Assembly (NCBI GenBank): GCA_944392275.1
Contig: CALXWA010000008.1
Coordinates: 1 to 34,230 of the forward strand
Direction: 5' to 3'
Length of the DNA stretch: 34,230 bases
Source: an uncultured Alphaproteobacteria bacterium
Lineage (GTDB): Bacteria > Pseudomonadota > Alphaproteobacteria > RF32 > CAG-239
How positions within the stretch are numbered: the first letter of the stretch is position 1; every line of letters begins with the position of its first letter. The position numbers and the translations under genes are program-made. Positions 7,603 through 15,874 of this stretch are shown here, piece by piece. A model generated the notes under the pieces. The model was not told where the DNA came from and made no database searches. It worked only from the letters and a program-made list of their open reading frames with translations.

Positions 7603-10032
7603 TTAATCCATCTTTTTGGTTTCAATACGCATTCTGTAGAATGACCGCCATACAAACAGCAATCCTAACAAGAAGAATGCACTTCCTAAACCTAAAGCAA
7701 CACATCTTGGAGCAGAAACGGCCATTTCAACCGCCAACAAACCAAACAGTGTTGTAAATTTAATGATCGGATTCAAAGCAACGGAAGATGTATCTTTGTA
7801 TGGATCGCCCACCGTATCACCGACAACGGCAGCATCATGCAAAGCCGTGCCTTTTTCATTCAAATCCACTTCAACCACTTTTTTAGCATTATCCCATGCT
7901 CCGCCGGCATTAGCCATATACAAAGCTTGGAACAACCCAAAGACAGCAATTGAAATCAAATAGCTTGCAAACAAGTCCGGATCAAAACAAGCAAATGCAA
8001 TTGTAAAGGAAAAGATAACAACAAAGATGTTAAACATTCCCTTTTGTGCATATTGCGTACAAATTTGAACCACTTTTTTGCTATCGCTGACCGAAGCCGC
8101 TTTTTGCGTATCCAACTTAATGTGCTCTTTAATATAGTTAACAGCACGATAAGCCCCGGTAGAAACCGCTTGCATAGAGGCTCCAGAGAACCAGAAGATA
8201 ACGGCACCACCAAGAATAATACCGAACAAAACTTCCGGATCAAGCAAGTTGAGTTGCAAGTTCAACAACAAAATGATCGAAAAGATCATCGTTGTCGCAC
8301 CGATAACTGCGGTACCGATCAAGACCGGCTTAGCCGTTGCCTTAAAGGTATTTCCGGCACTGTCATTTTCTTCCAAATAATGCTTTCCGCCTTCAAAATT
8401 CGGTTTAAAACCATATTCTTTCTCAATATCTTTATCAATATTTTTGATATTTTCGATTTGTGAAAGTTCAAAGACCGATTGAGCATTATCCGTAACCGGA
8501 CCATAGCTGTCAACGGCAATGGTAACCGGACCCATTCCGAGCATACCAAAAGCAACCAAACCAAAGGCAAAGACCGTCGGATAAACCATATAAGCATCCA
8601 AACCTTCACGGGCGGTAAAGAAAGCAACAGCCATCAAACCGACCATAACCAAACCTTGCCAAAAAGCGGAGAAGTTACCGGCAACGATACCGGAAATAAT
8701 ATTCAAAGAAGCTCCGGCTTCACGGCTGGCATTAACAATCTCATTAACATGTTTTGACTTGGAAGAGGTAAAGATTTTGGTAAATTCCGGAATTAAGGCA
8801 GCAGCCAAAGTACCGCAAGAAATAATAACCGAAAGTTTCCACCACAAATCAGCTCCCATATCGCCAATCATGACATAAGAAACACCAAAGGTAACCAAAA
8901 TTGAAATAACAGAGGTTAACCAAATTAAAGATGTTAACGGCGTTTCAAAATTAAAGGATTTTTTATTACCAAAAATCCACTTTGAAACTTTTGCATTAAT
9001 ACCATAAGCCAAGATTGAAGTAACAATCATCAACAAACGCATTGCAAAAATCCAAACAATCAATCTTGCCTGAATATCCACTCCGCCATCAATCAAAGCT
9101 AAATTTCCGTTTTGGTCATACATCATACCGGCCGCCAAAACAATAAAGCTGATAAGAGCCACACCGGTAACGCCATAGGTTTCAAAACCATCCGCTGTCG
9201 GACCAACGGAATCACCTGCATTATCACCGGTACAATCGGCAATCACCCCTGGATTACGAGCGTCGTCTTCACCAATCTTAAACATAATCTTCATCAAATC
9301 GGCACCAATATCGGCAATCTTGGTAAAGATACCACCGCAAATTCTCAACGCAGCGGCACCAAGAGATTCACCGATTGCAAACCCAACAAAGCAGGCCCCG
9401 GCACTTTCTTTCGGTACAAACAACAAAATGGTGATCATCAAAATCAACTCAACGCAGATTAACAAAACACCAATAGACATACCCGAACGCAACGGCAAAT
9501 TCATAACCGGATACGGTTGTCCTTTTAACGAAAGGAAAGCCGTTCTGGAGTTAGCATAGGTATTAATTCTCATACCAAACCATGCAACGGCAAAAGAGCC
9601 GAGAATACCCAAAATAGACCAAGACAAAATCGTCAAGACCTTAGACATGGGCGTAGCATTCAAGTAAAAGAAATAATAAAAAATGCAAACAGCAATAAAC
9701 AATTCCAAAACAACTAACAATTTTGCTTGTTGTTTCATATAGGTTTTGCAAGTTTCATAAATCATATTGGAGACATCCAACATCGCTTTATGAGCCGGCA
9801 TTTTTTTAATTTTTATAAACTCCCAAAAACCAAACAGCAAACCCAAGATACAAATAATCATTCCGTAAAACAAAATATTTGATCCGGTAATTGCATATCC
9901 AAAGATATTATAATTAACATCCAAGGACGGTATTTTGAGATCAATTTCAGACGCACAGGCATTTCCGATAAGGAAAACCGTGGTTAGCAACAAAGCAAAA
10001 GCAAAATTGCTAATTTTTCTCAAATTCATCAT
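7603..10032 (-). CDS. hppA: Membrane-bound ion-pumping pyrophosphatase
   Basis: An 809-residue integral-membrane enzyme that couples PPi hydrolysis to H+ (or Na+) export across the inner membrane. Pyrophosphate-binding blocks are clear: GEDDARNPG near 254-262, DCTGDNAGDSVG at 266-277, GGAWDNAKK at 710-718, and GDTVGDPYKDT at 738-748. Lys564 in GNTFKA occupies the position that separates K+-independent (Lys) from K+-dependent (Ala) enzymes, so I infer K+ independence. The catalytic loop reads DIGADLMKIM where most members have DVGADLVGKVE, and the N-terminus has a signal-like helix plus a segment with PAHKAMLDVSNMIYETCKTY. It is therefore a divergent, long-form member. Divergently transcribed from the lipoprotein gene. 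Confidence 0.93.
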   Translation of the reverse strand: MMNLRKISNFAFALLLTTVFLIGNACASEIDLKIPSLDVNYNIFGYAITGSNILFYGMIICILGLLFGFWEFIKIKKMPAHKAMLDVSNMIYETCKTYMKQQAKLLVVLELFIAVCIFYYFFYLNATPMSKVLTILSWSILGILGSFAVAWFGMRINTYANSRTAFLSLKGQPYPVMNLPLRSGMSIGVLLICVELILMITILLFVPKESAGACFVGFAIGESLGAAALRICGGIFTKIADIGADLMKIMFKIGEDDARNPGVIADCTGDNAGDSVGPTADGFETYGVTGVALISFIVLAAGMMYDQNGNLALIDGGVDIQARLIVWIFAMRLLMIVTSILAYGINAKVSKWIFGNKKSFNFETPLTSLIWLTSVISILVTFGVSYVMIGDMGADLWWKLSVIISCGTLAAALIPEFTKIFTSSKSKHVNEIVNASREAGASLNIISGIVAGNFSAFWQGLVMVGLMAVAFFTAREGLDAYMVYPTVFAFGLVAFGMLGMGPVTIAVDSYGPVTDNAQSVFELSQIENIKNIDKDIEKEYGFKPNFEGGKHYLEENDSAGNTFKATAKPVLIGTAVIGATTMIFSIILLLNLQLNLLDPEVLFGIILGGAVIFWFSGASMQAVSTGAYRAVNYIKEHIKLDTQKAASVSDSKKVVQICTQYAQKGMFNIFVVIFSFTIAFACFDPDLFASYLISIAVFGLFQALYMANAGGAWDNAKKVVEVDLNEKGTALHDAAVVGDTVGDPYKDTSSVALNPIIKFTTLFGLLAVEMAVSAPRCVALGLGSAFFLLGLLFVWRSFYRMRIETKKMD

Positions 10033-10103
10033 AAAATCGATTCCCTAATAGTTAAATCCTAGATTAAATAACACAACCCTATGCAAAAGCACATGGTCTA
10101 TTT

Positions 10104-10123
10104 GTTATGCCTCAAAGCATAAC
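10104..10123. repeat. Inverted repeat upstream of hppA
   Basis: GTTATGC (10104-10110) and GCATAAC (10117-10123) form a 7-bp perfect inverted repeat with a 6-nt spacer. It lies about 75 nt upstream of the hppA start, in the gap shared with the divergent lipoprotein gene. It could be an operator or a 5'-UTR hairpin. I could not assign a convincing promoter in this gap. Confidence 0.35.
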
Positions 10124-10266
10124 GCCGAGATTCTAAATAAAACGTTTAAAGAGCAAAAATTATTGTAGACAACCCCTTTAAAAACATAGCCGCAAACAGT
10201 TTTTTATGGTATGTTAGATAAAAGAAAAAGATATCGTTTAATCTTAATTAAAGGAGCAATAAAGCG

Positions 10267-10512
10267 ATGAAAAAATATCTCATGATTGGACTTTGTGCTT
10301 TAGTCGCAGCATGTGCTCAAGCACCAAAGGAAACATACCCTTATGGCATGAATGAAAAAGAATGGAATGAACTTTCCATCAAAGATAAAGCCAATATCCG
10401 CCGTGAATTTTACTTTTACGAAAAAGGATCAACGGCATTTGTCAATCCCAAGATGGAAGTTGAAGGCAAAAAGCCGGAACTTCCTTTGCTAATGCAAGAA
10501 AATTCAAAATAA
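10267..10512 (+). CDS. Small putative lipoprotein
   Basis: An 81-residue protein with a short positively charged start (MKKY), a hydrophobic core and a lipobox-like LVAAC ending at Cys16. Signal peptidase II would then leave a mature lipoprotein of about 65 residues. The mature part is short and charged, with the segment TYPYGMNEKEWNEL followed by helical residues. AAGGAG lies 9 to 10 nt before the ATG, a strong ribosome binding site. A bidirectional terminator follows directly. I do not recognise the family. Confidence 0.75.
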   Translation: MKKYLMIGLCALVAACAQAPKETYPYGMNEKEWNELSIKDKANIRREFYFYEKGSTAFVNPKMEVEGKKPELPLLMQENSK

Positions 10513-10541
10513 AAAAAGGCCTCTGCAAAGAGGCTTTTTTT
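10511..10541. terminator. Bidirectional terminator
   Basis: Stem GCCTCT (10519-10524) and AGAGGC (10529-10534) with a GCAA loop, flanked by an A-run and a T-run. It ends the lipoprotein transcript on the plus strand and the TetR/membrane-protease transcript on the minus strand. Confidence 0.9.
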
Positions 10542-11091
10542 ATAACATCAAAAAAAGGCTGATGGCCAAAAACAAATACATCAACACTCCGGTAAAATAC
10601 ATTCCGGCTACCTTAAAATCCGCACGGGAAGGAACGGCATTTTCAATAAGGATTGTCTGTAAAAAGACATATAAAATATAATTCCCCAAGGTCGGATTTA
10701 AAAAAGGCAAAAAATACCGATTCAAATAAAAACCGATAGGGAGCAACAATAACGGAGCCAAAGCGGCCGGAACGGCATTGTAAAAAGTTATATTCCGAAA
10801 ACCGACACTCCCCATCACATAATTTCCATCCAAAGATTTCCGTGGCAAAATTGTAAAATTACACGGATGAGCATTCAGCAACAACCCAACGCTAAAATGC
10901 ATCAACTCATGCAACAATGTACCGGGCACATTGACCAAGGCACTCATCCACATACTGCGATAAGTTGTGTACTTAAAACGCATCAAAACAATAACCAACA
11001 AAATCAAATAAAACCGATTATCAAAAAAAGCCTGCAAAAAACGAGGATCATTAAGATAATCAACAAATTTATAATAAGCATCAAAAAGCAT
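10540..11091 (-). CDS. Integral-membrane HExxH protein (putative metalloprotease)
   Basis: A 183-residue protein with about five hydrophobic helices. The zinc-binding motif HELMH is at residues 61-65, preceded by NVPGTLL in a hydrophobic stretch, as in membrane-embedded metallopeptidases such as M50. A later segment, VPSRADFK, may supply an additional ligand (Asp) near the end of the last helices. No PDZ domain is present. The ATG starts directly after the stop codon of the TetR-type gene with no gap, so the two are almost certainly translated from one mRNA. Substrate unknown. I cannot place it in a named family with confidence. Confidence 0.65.
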   Translation of the reverse strand: MLFDAYYKFVDYLNDPRFLQAFFDNRFYLILLVIVLMRFKYTTYRSMWMSALVNVPGTLLHELMHFSVGLLLNAHPCNFTILPRKSLDGNYVMGSVGFRNITFYNAVPAALAPLLLLPIGFYLNRYFLPFLNPTLGNYILYVFLQTILIENAVPSRADFKVAGMYFTGVLMYLFLAISLFLML

Positions 11092-11724
11092 TTACTTAAC
11101 CTTTTTCAAGCTATTCAGACCAGCCAAAAACGTGCTCAGCAACAATTTACAAATATTATGTTTATTAACCTGTCTTAAGTTGTCCCAACTATTAGCCGCC
11201 AAAAAACCACTAAGAGCAAATAACGTCATTTCCAAAACCTGTGAAGACAAACGCCTTGTCGGAACATCCATATCATCAAACATTTTTTTTATCTGAATAT
11301 CAAAAAAACGTTGGATACGTTTTATTTTTTTTACATAAATAAACGGCAAAGAAGACGCCGCACAATCAATATGCATCTGAAACAACAATCGCCACAAATT
11401 CGGGTTATTAATAATAAAAGAACTAAACGCATCCACATAACGATTAAGATTAAGAAATGGATTCTCATCGGGAACAATAATCCGCAAAAAATCATACAAT
11501 TCATCCAATGTTTGCATGTTTTGCTCTAAGATAAAATTGTCCATCGTCGCAAATTGGTTATAAATCGTCCCAATAGAAGTATTAGACGCCTCGGACAATT
11601 TCCTTGCCGTCAAAAAATCCACGCCCTTATCAACAACCAGCTTTCGGCCGATTCTAAGAAGATTTTTCCGCACCTGTTCTTTTACAAACACCTTGAGTTT
11701 TAAGTCTTTAAGATCTTCAGACAC
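11092..11724 (-). CDS. TetR/AcrR-family transcriptional regulator
   Basis: A 210-residue protein with an N-terminal helix-turn-helix at about residues 38-60. The segment ARKLSEASNTSIGTIYNQF matches the TetR pattern (A..AGVS.GT.Y.HF). The remaining about 140 residues are helical and would form the ligand-binding and dimer domain. Start is GTG, with AAGGA 6 to 10 nt upstream. The gene is immediately followed by the membrane HExxH gene and diverges from the secreted-protein gene at 11848. An imperfect palindrome in the shared gap is a plausible operator, so autoregulation is likely. The ligand is not predictable. Confidence 0.85.
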   Translation of the reverse strand: MSEDLKDLKLKVFVKEQVRKNLLRIGRKLVVDKGVDFLTARKLSEASNTSIGTIYNQFATMDNFILEQNMQTLDELYDFLRIIVPDENPFLNLNRYVDAFSSFIINNPNLWRLLFQMHIDCAASSLPFIYVKKIKRIQRFFDIQIKKMFDDMDVPTRRLSSQVLEMTLFALSGFLAANSWDNLRQVNKHNICKLLLSTFLAGLNSLKKVK

Positions 11725-11774
11725 GATTTTTTCCTTATTGTTATCCCATCAAAACAGATTATTTAATAAAATAT

Positions 11775-11793
11775 TTGTATTTACTACGTACAA
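11775..11793. promoter_or_regulatory. Candidate TetR operator palindrome
   Basis: TTGTATTTACTACGTACAA is an imperfect 19-bp palindrome; the outer TTGTA/TACAA arms match perfectly and inner TA steps also match. It sits 51 bp upstream of the TetR-type start codon and 55 bp upstream of the divergent gene. TetR-family operators are typically palindromes of this size in exactly this position. The outer arm also resembles a -35 hexamer for the minus strand. Confidence 0.4.
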
Positions 11794-11847
11794 TAACCCA
11801 CATCAGAACACTGTTCAATTTAATTTTAGCCTGAAAAGGATAATTTT

Positions 11848-12666
11848 ATGAAAAAAATCACACTTTTGCTGTTATCTTTCTTTTGTTTAAGCGTTTTGCC
11901 TTGCAAAGCGGACAATCTCTATGAAAACATTCTAGAAACCGATGCCTTAATCGCCAAAGAGAGTCTTCCCGATGCAGAAGATGCCAGAAATCAGGCCAAA
12001 GAACTCTTAAAAACGCGTTCACAAAACTTAAGAAAACAAAATTTTCCAACCCTCCGCCAACGCACTTCCAAAATAAATACGGAAGACACTTACCGCTACC
12101 AAGCGGCTCCGTTTGGCTTGGTCTGGGGAGCCTCCGTAACGGATACCAAAAACCAAGGAGTTGAGCTGCAAAGCATTGAAGAAAAAGACTACGTCAACAG
12201 TTTCAATGCCAAACACTTGCCCAAACCGATTGCCGAATTTGACCGCATCAACCTTACCTTTGGCGAAAACAATGAACTTTGGCGAATTATTGCATATGGC
12301 CAATTAAATGAGGACGATTCTTCTTGCAGTGTCGGCCTTCGCCAATATAAAATTTATGCATCTCTTTTGGCAAAAAAATACGGGAAAGCACAAGAATACT
12401 ATACCCCTGCCATGATAACGGTTGAAACAACCGATTCGAGAGGCAAACCCACCACCGAACAAAAAGCCGCCGCAATCGGCAATCCGGAATTTTGCTCTCA
12501 ATTAGAAGCCGGAAGTGCTGTTTTATATTCCACCTTTGAAAACGCCGAAGTCGGTGCAGCACTTGCCTTAAATGTTGACGGCAGTGGAAAAAGTTATATA
12601 GTTATCGACTATAAAAATTTAAGGATTCTACGAGCCAAAGAAAACCAAACTTTAGAGGCTTTATAA
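11848..12666 (+). CDS. Secreted protein of unknown function
   Basis: A 272-residue protein with a typical signal peptide (MKKITLLLLSFFCLSVLPCKA) and likely cleavage before DNLYEN, so it is expected in the periplasm. The Cys at residue 19 follows a Pro and does not make a good lipobox. Residues 25-75 are helical and charged; a globular part follows from about residue 85 (RYQAAPFGLVWGAS). Two later Cys residues (in SSCSVG and EFCSQL) could form a disulphide. AAGGA is about 9 nt before the ATG. Divergent from the TetR-type gene. No family recognised. No terminator separates it from the Mur ligase gene 67 nt downstream. Confidence 0.7.
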   Translation: MKKITLLLLSFFCLSVLPCKADNLYENILETDALIAKESLPDAEDARNQAKELLKTRSQNLRKQNFPTLRQRTSKINTEDTYRYQAAPFGLVWGASVTDTKNQGVELQSIEEKDYVNSFNAKHLPKPIAEFDRINLTFGENNELWRIIAYGQLNEDDSSCSVGLRQYKIYASLLAKKYGKAQEYYTPAMITVETTDSRGKPTTEQKAAAIGNPEFCSQLEAGSAVLYSTFENAEVGAALALNVDGSGKSYIVIDYKNLRILRAKENQTLEAL

Positions 12667-12733
12667 AACAAAAATTAACAAAAAAGGACTATGCATATTA
12701 GAAACATATGCCAATAACTAAGGAATAAGACTA

Positions 12734-14095
12734 ATGAAAAAAATCGTTTTTTGCGGGGCATCTGGAAATGGAATCAGCCCTCTTGAACAAATCATGATAA
12801 AAAAAGGTTATGATGTCTATGGATCCGACCAAAGTTTTGATCTTGGTTTAGATCATGCCAACCTTGACGCCTTAAAACAAGTCGGATTAAAAATCATTCC
12901 GCAAGACGGATCCGGAATTACGCCAGATACCGAATGCGTCTATGCCTCAGCCGCAATCAATGAAAACAATCCGGATATTAAAGCCGCCCGTGCCTTAAAT
13001 ATTCCGGTCAAAAAACGTTCCGACCTTTTGCAAGAAATTTTCAGCCAATACCCCAAAGGGATTGCGGTTGGCGGAACGGCTGGTAAAACCACCACCACCG
13101 CCATGATAGGGTATATCTTAGATACTTTAGGCCTTAATCCGTGCATGATAAACGGAGGCATGCTGTGCAATTATCAAGATCGTCCCGGCTTGCCCAATTA
13201 TATTTTTAACCAAGATGAGATTTGTGTTATTGAAGCTGATGAAAGTGATGGCTCAATACAAAAATATAAACCTTACATCGGCATTGTAAACAACATCTCT
13301 CACGACCATACAAGTATGGAAAAATTAGTTGAATATTTCACAAACTTTGCCTCCCATACGCAATATGCTTTAGTCGTCAACAAAGACTGTCCACTGGCAA
13401 GCAAACTCCAATCTCCGCACAAAACGTTTTCGTTTTCGATTAAAGATTCTTCGGCCGATTTATTTGCCTCTGACATCAAAGCGATTGACCATGGCGTTGA
13501 GTACAAATTAGACGGCCAAAATTTCCGTTTGAATATTATCGGTCAATTCAATGTTTCAAATGCCCTGGCAGCAATTTCAGCTTGCATTTTGCTTGGAGTC
13601 AATAAATTTTCCGCGGCCAAAGCACTGGAAGGTTTCAAAGGCATCAAACGCCGTTTGGAAACGGTTGGAAGTTCAAAACAAATTACCCTGTTTGACGACT
13701 TTGCTCACAATCCGAGCAAAATCGGAGCCTCACTTTCTGCACTGAAAGATTATCCGGGACGGATTATTGCCATGTACCAACCGCATACTCCGTTTTCAGC
13801 CGTTAACACCGGAGATGAAATGGCCGATGTTGTCGCCAAAGTACTCTCACCGGAAGATATCATGATTATGCAGGAAATCTACGAGCTAACCCCGCAAGAC
13901 AAAGGGATTAGTTCGGCCAATATCATCAATCGCATTAAGTCAAACGGACACCAAAAAGCCTATTTTCTTCCTCACAAAGAAGATACGCGAAAATTCATAA
14001 AAGAAAACGCTCGTCCCGGAGACCGAATTGTGATTATGGGTGCACATGACAATTCTCTTCCGGATTTCAGTCGTGAATTATTAAAGGAAATTTAA
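12734..14095 (+). CDS. Mur ligase of the MurC/Mpl type, divergent
   Basis: A 453-residue ATP-dependent amide ligase. The N-terminal Rossmann-like domain begins KKIVFCGASGNGISPLEQI. The P-loop is GGTAGKTTTT at 113-122; most Mur ligases have GT(N/H/K)GKT, so Ala is unusual. EADESDG at 167-173 and NNISHDH at 186-192 form the Mg/ATP region, and DDFAHNP is near residue 321, closer to Mpl (DDFAHHP) than to MurC (DDYGHHP). Mpl joins recycled murein tripeptide to UDP-MurNAc. The gene is followed after 1 nt by an LD-carboxypeptidase, which generates that tripeptide, supporting an Mpl-like recycling role. A MurC role is still possible. AAGGA precedes the ATG. Confidence 0.72.
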   Translation: MKKIVFCGASGNGISPLEQIMIKKGYDVYGSDQSFDLGLDHANLDALKQVGLKIIPQDGSGITPDTECVYASAAINENNPDIKAARALNIPVKKRSDLLQEIFSQYPKGIAVGGTAGKTTTTAMIGYILDTLGLNPCMINGGMLCNYQDRPGLPNYIFNQDEICVIEADESDGSIQKYKPYIGIVNNISHDHTSMEKLVEYFTNFASHTQYALVVNKDCPLASKLQSPHKTFSFSIKDSSADLFASDIKAIDHGVEYKLDGQNFRLNIIGQFNVSNALAAISACILLGVNKFSAAKALEGFKGIKRRLETVGSSKQITLFDDFAHNPSKIGASLSALKDYPGRIIAMYQPHTPFSAVNTGDEMADVVAKVLSPEDIMIMQEIYELTPQDKGISSANIINRIKSNGHQKAYFLPHKEDTRKFIKENARPGDRIVIMGAHDNSLPDFSRELLKEI

Positions 14096-14096
14096 G

Positions 14097-14996
14097 ATGA
14101 AACCACTTTTAAGCCCGGGCGACTGCGTTGCCATAATTTCGCCATCAATTGTTTTAAGCGATAAAAAAAGCCTAAACCTAGATGCCGGAATAACATACCT
14201 GCAAAACCTGGGCTTAAAAGTTTTACAAACATCAACCGCTTGTACCGGCTTGCAACTGACCCCGACATCGGATTCTCAAAAAGTTGCCGACATCATGGAA
14301 ATATACCAAAATTCGGAAGTAAAAGCGTTGTTTGCTGCCCATGGCGGTGCCAGTTCTTTGCGTTTACTGCCGCTTTTGGATTATAAAATCATCCAAAAAA
14401 ATCCTAAACCGATTTTTGGCTTCAGCGATTCCACCACTTTGCAACTCGGTATTTACGCCAAAACAAAAATCCCCTTTGTGACGGGAATTTCTTTAGAATA
14501 TGAGTTTCGCAACCGCAATATTGATCCCCTTGTTGATCAAGATTTACGCTCCCTCATAGAAGGAAAGAGCTTTTTTGCTCAGGAAGGTCAAACCCTAAAT
14601 TCCGGCCAAGCCGAAGGGATTTTGTTGGGTGAATGTTTAAGTTGTATCACCCAACTCAACGGTACACCTTTTGCCCCGGATTTAAGCGATGCCCTTTTAT
14701 TGATTGAAGACGAGTGTGAGCCACCCTACAAGATTGATCAAATGTTAATGCAATTAAGCTTGCAACCAACATTTTCCAAAGTAAAAGGAATTATCTTTGG
14801 ACAGTTTAGTGAATGTACAAGTTCGGCCCATACCCATGGTACGGTTGAAGATATTCTGAAAGGTTTTGCCAAACATCACCAAATCCCGATGATGAGCAAT
14901 TTCCGCTTTGGGCATTTCCCCGCCCGACACGTCTTAACATGCGGCGTTCGCTATCATTTAGATACCACAAACAAAACCTTGCAGCAACTGGATTAA
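14097..14996 (+). CDS. ldcA: Murein LD-carboxypeptidase (peptidase family S66)
   Basis: A 299-residue cytoplasmic serine peptidase. LdcA removes the terminal D-Ala from murein tetrapeptides so that the tripeptide can be reused. The nucleophile is probably Ser87 in HGGASSLRLL (82-91), aligned with GGYGSxRLL of known LdcA. Glu204 (IEDE) and His273 (FGH) complete the Ser-Glu-His triad. GFSDSTTL at 108-115 matches the family GYSDITAL block. Length is normal. One nucleotide separates it from the upstream Mur ligase. Its stop codon overlaps the stop of the convergent membrane gene, with no terminator between them. Confidence 0.9.
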   Translation: MKPLLSPGDCVAIISPSIVLSDKKSLNLDAGITYLQNLGLKVLQTSTACTGLQLTPTSDSQKVADIMEIYQNSEVKALFAAHGGASSLRLLPLLDYKIIQKNPKPIFGFSDSTTLQLGIYAKTKIPFVTGISLEYEFRNRNIDPLVDQDLRSLIEGKSFFAQEGQTLNSGQAEGILLGECLSCITQLNGTPFAPDLSDALLLIEDECEPPYKIDQMLMQLSLQPTFSKVKGIIFGQFSECTSSAHTHGTVEDILKGFAKHHQIPMMSNFRFGHFPARHVLTCGVRYHLDTTNKTLQQLD

Positions 14997-15670
14997 AAAC
15001 CGATAAAACGAACCAACCAATCCCAATTTTTTTCATTCAAATACAATAAGAGTCTTTGGTACATCACAATACCATCCCAGCCGCGAGTATTAAAGGCTAA
15101 CATAGACCCCAACATCATTAAATTTGCCGCAGGCAGAAACAAAACACAAAACAAATAAGAAACCTTCGGCAAATCGGTCTGCTTTTCATGGATTTGCGAA
15201 CCAACCGTATCCAAATGATAACCGATAAAATATCCCAAAATCCCGTTCAACAACAAATTAGAAGGTGCAAAACTGGTATATAAAGAAACGGCAATCATAT
15301 AAAAAAAGCCAAATAACGGAAAGAAATACGGTGCAATAATAATCAGCCAATTTCCCTCCCCCTCAAAAGACATATTTCCGCCGGAATCATCCGGAGCCAC
15401 ACGAATACCTTTAACCTTATGCAACGTCAAAAGAGCAAAAAAAGCATGGGTCATTTCGTGAGCCAAGATTTCCATGGTTGTCTTCATGGCAGAATCCATA
15501 AAACCTCTGGCGATAAAAAAGAAGAAAAATCCCCCAAATAACACCAAATACCTTAAATTGGAAAATCTAAAATATGCCAATGATTGCAAACAAGCCGGCA
15601 AAGAAAAAAGCATATAAAGAGCCACCGGCCATTTTAACAACTCAATTAATCTGTTTAATAAAAGTCTCAT
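14993..15670 (-). CDS. M50B-like integral-membrane metallopeptidase
   Basis: A 225-residue membrane protein with several helices. HEMTH at residues 71-75 is the zinc site. A GGNMSF segment follows near 98, and GYHLDTVGSQIHEKQTDL (150-167) resembles the C-terminal motif of M50B-like peptidases, with Asp in QTDL as a candidate third ligand. I chose the ATG at 15670 because TTGAGG lies 6 nt upstream; a longer version starting at 15736 has no ribosome binding site. It converges on ldcA, overlapping by 3 to 4 nt. It is the second membrane HExxH protein in this window; the two differ around the motif. Substrate unknown. Confidence 0.75.
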   Translation of the reverse strand: MRLLLNRLIELLKWPVALYMLFSLPACLQSLAYFRFSNLRYLVLFGGFFFFFIARGFMDSAMKTTMEILAHEMTHAFFALLTLHKVKGIRVAPDDSGGNMSFEGEGNWLIIIAPYFFPLFGFFYMIAVSLYTSFAPSNLLLNGILGYFIGYHLDTVGSQIHEKQTDLPKVSYLFCVLFLPAANLMMLGSMLAFNTRGWDGIVMYQRLLLYLNEKNWDWLVRFIGF

Positions 15671-15805
15671 AAATACCTCAATCCTGATTTTATCAAGATA
15701 TATCATTTTAAAAATTTTTTCATGACGTTTTTGCAAAGTATTAACACTTCTTCAATCTTTCCTAAATATACTCTCAATATGAAACTTATTTAATAAGTTT
15801 TATCC

Positions 15806-15844
15806 GGTTACCTCTTGCTTCCCCCACGATTCATTGAGGTAACC
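15806..15844 (+). promoter_or_regulatory. Leader hairpin upstream of the acidic protein gene
   Basis: GGTTACCTC (15806-15814) and GAGGTAACC (15836-15844) form a perfect 9-bp stem with a 21-nt loop. It is followed by CTCCCTTTTT, and it lies 31 nt before the ATG at 15875. It could be an attenuator, a leader structure, or an operator. The T-run makes it look like a weak terminator in front of a gene. Confidence 0.45.
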
Positions 15845-15874
15845 CTCCCTTTTTAGATCAAACGGAACAAAACA

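Noticed and set aside
8044..8463. 139-residue plus-strand frame inside hppA
   Set aside because: Same reason: wholly antisense to a conserved enzyme, with no support.
9112..9462. 116-residue plus-strand frame inside hppA
   Set aside because: It is antisense to a highly conserved region of hppA and is low-complexity in composition; no ribosome binding site or family match.
10141..10172. TTGTCT followed by TTAAAC as the hppA promoter
   Set aside because: The -10 is poor (TTAAAC) and AT-rich alternatives are equally good, so I did not list it.
12693..12711. GCATAT/ATATGC inverted repeat before the Mur ligase gene
   Set aside because: Six base pairs in AT-rich sequence with no T-run or promoter nearby; could easily be chance.
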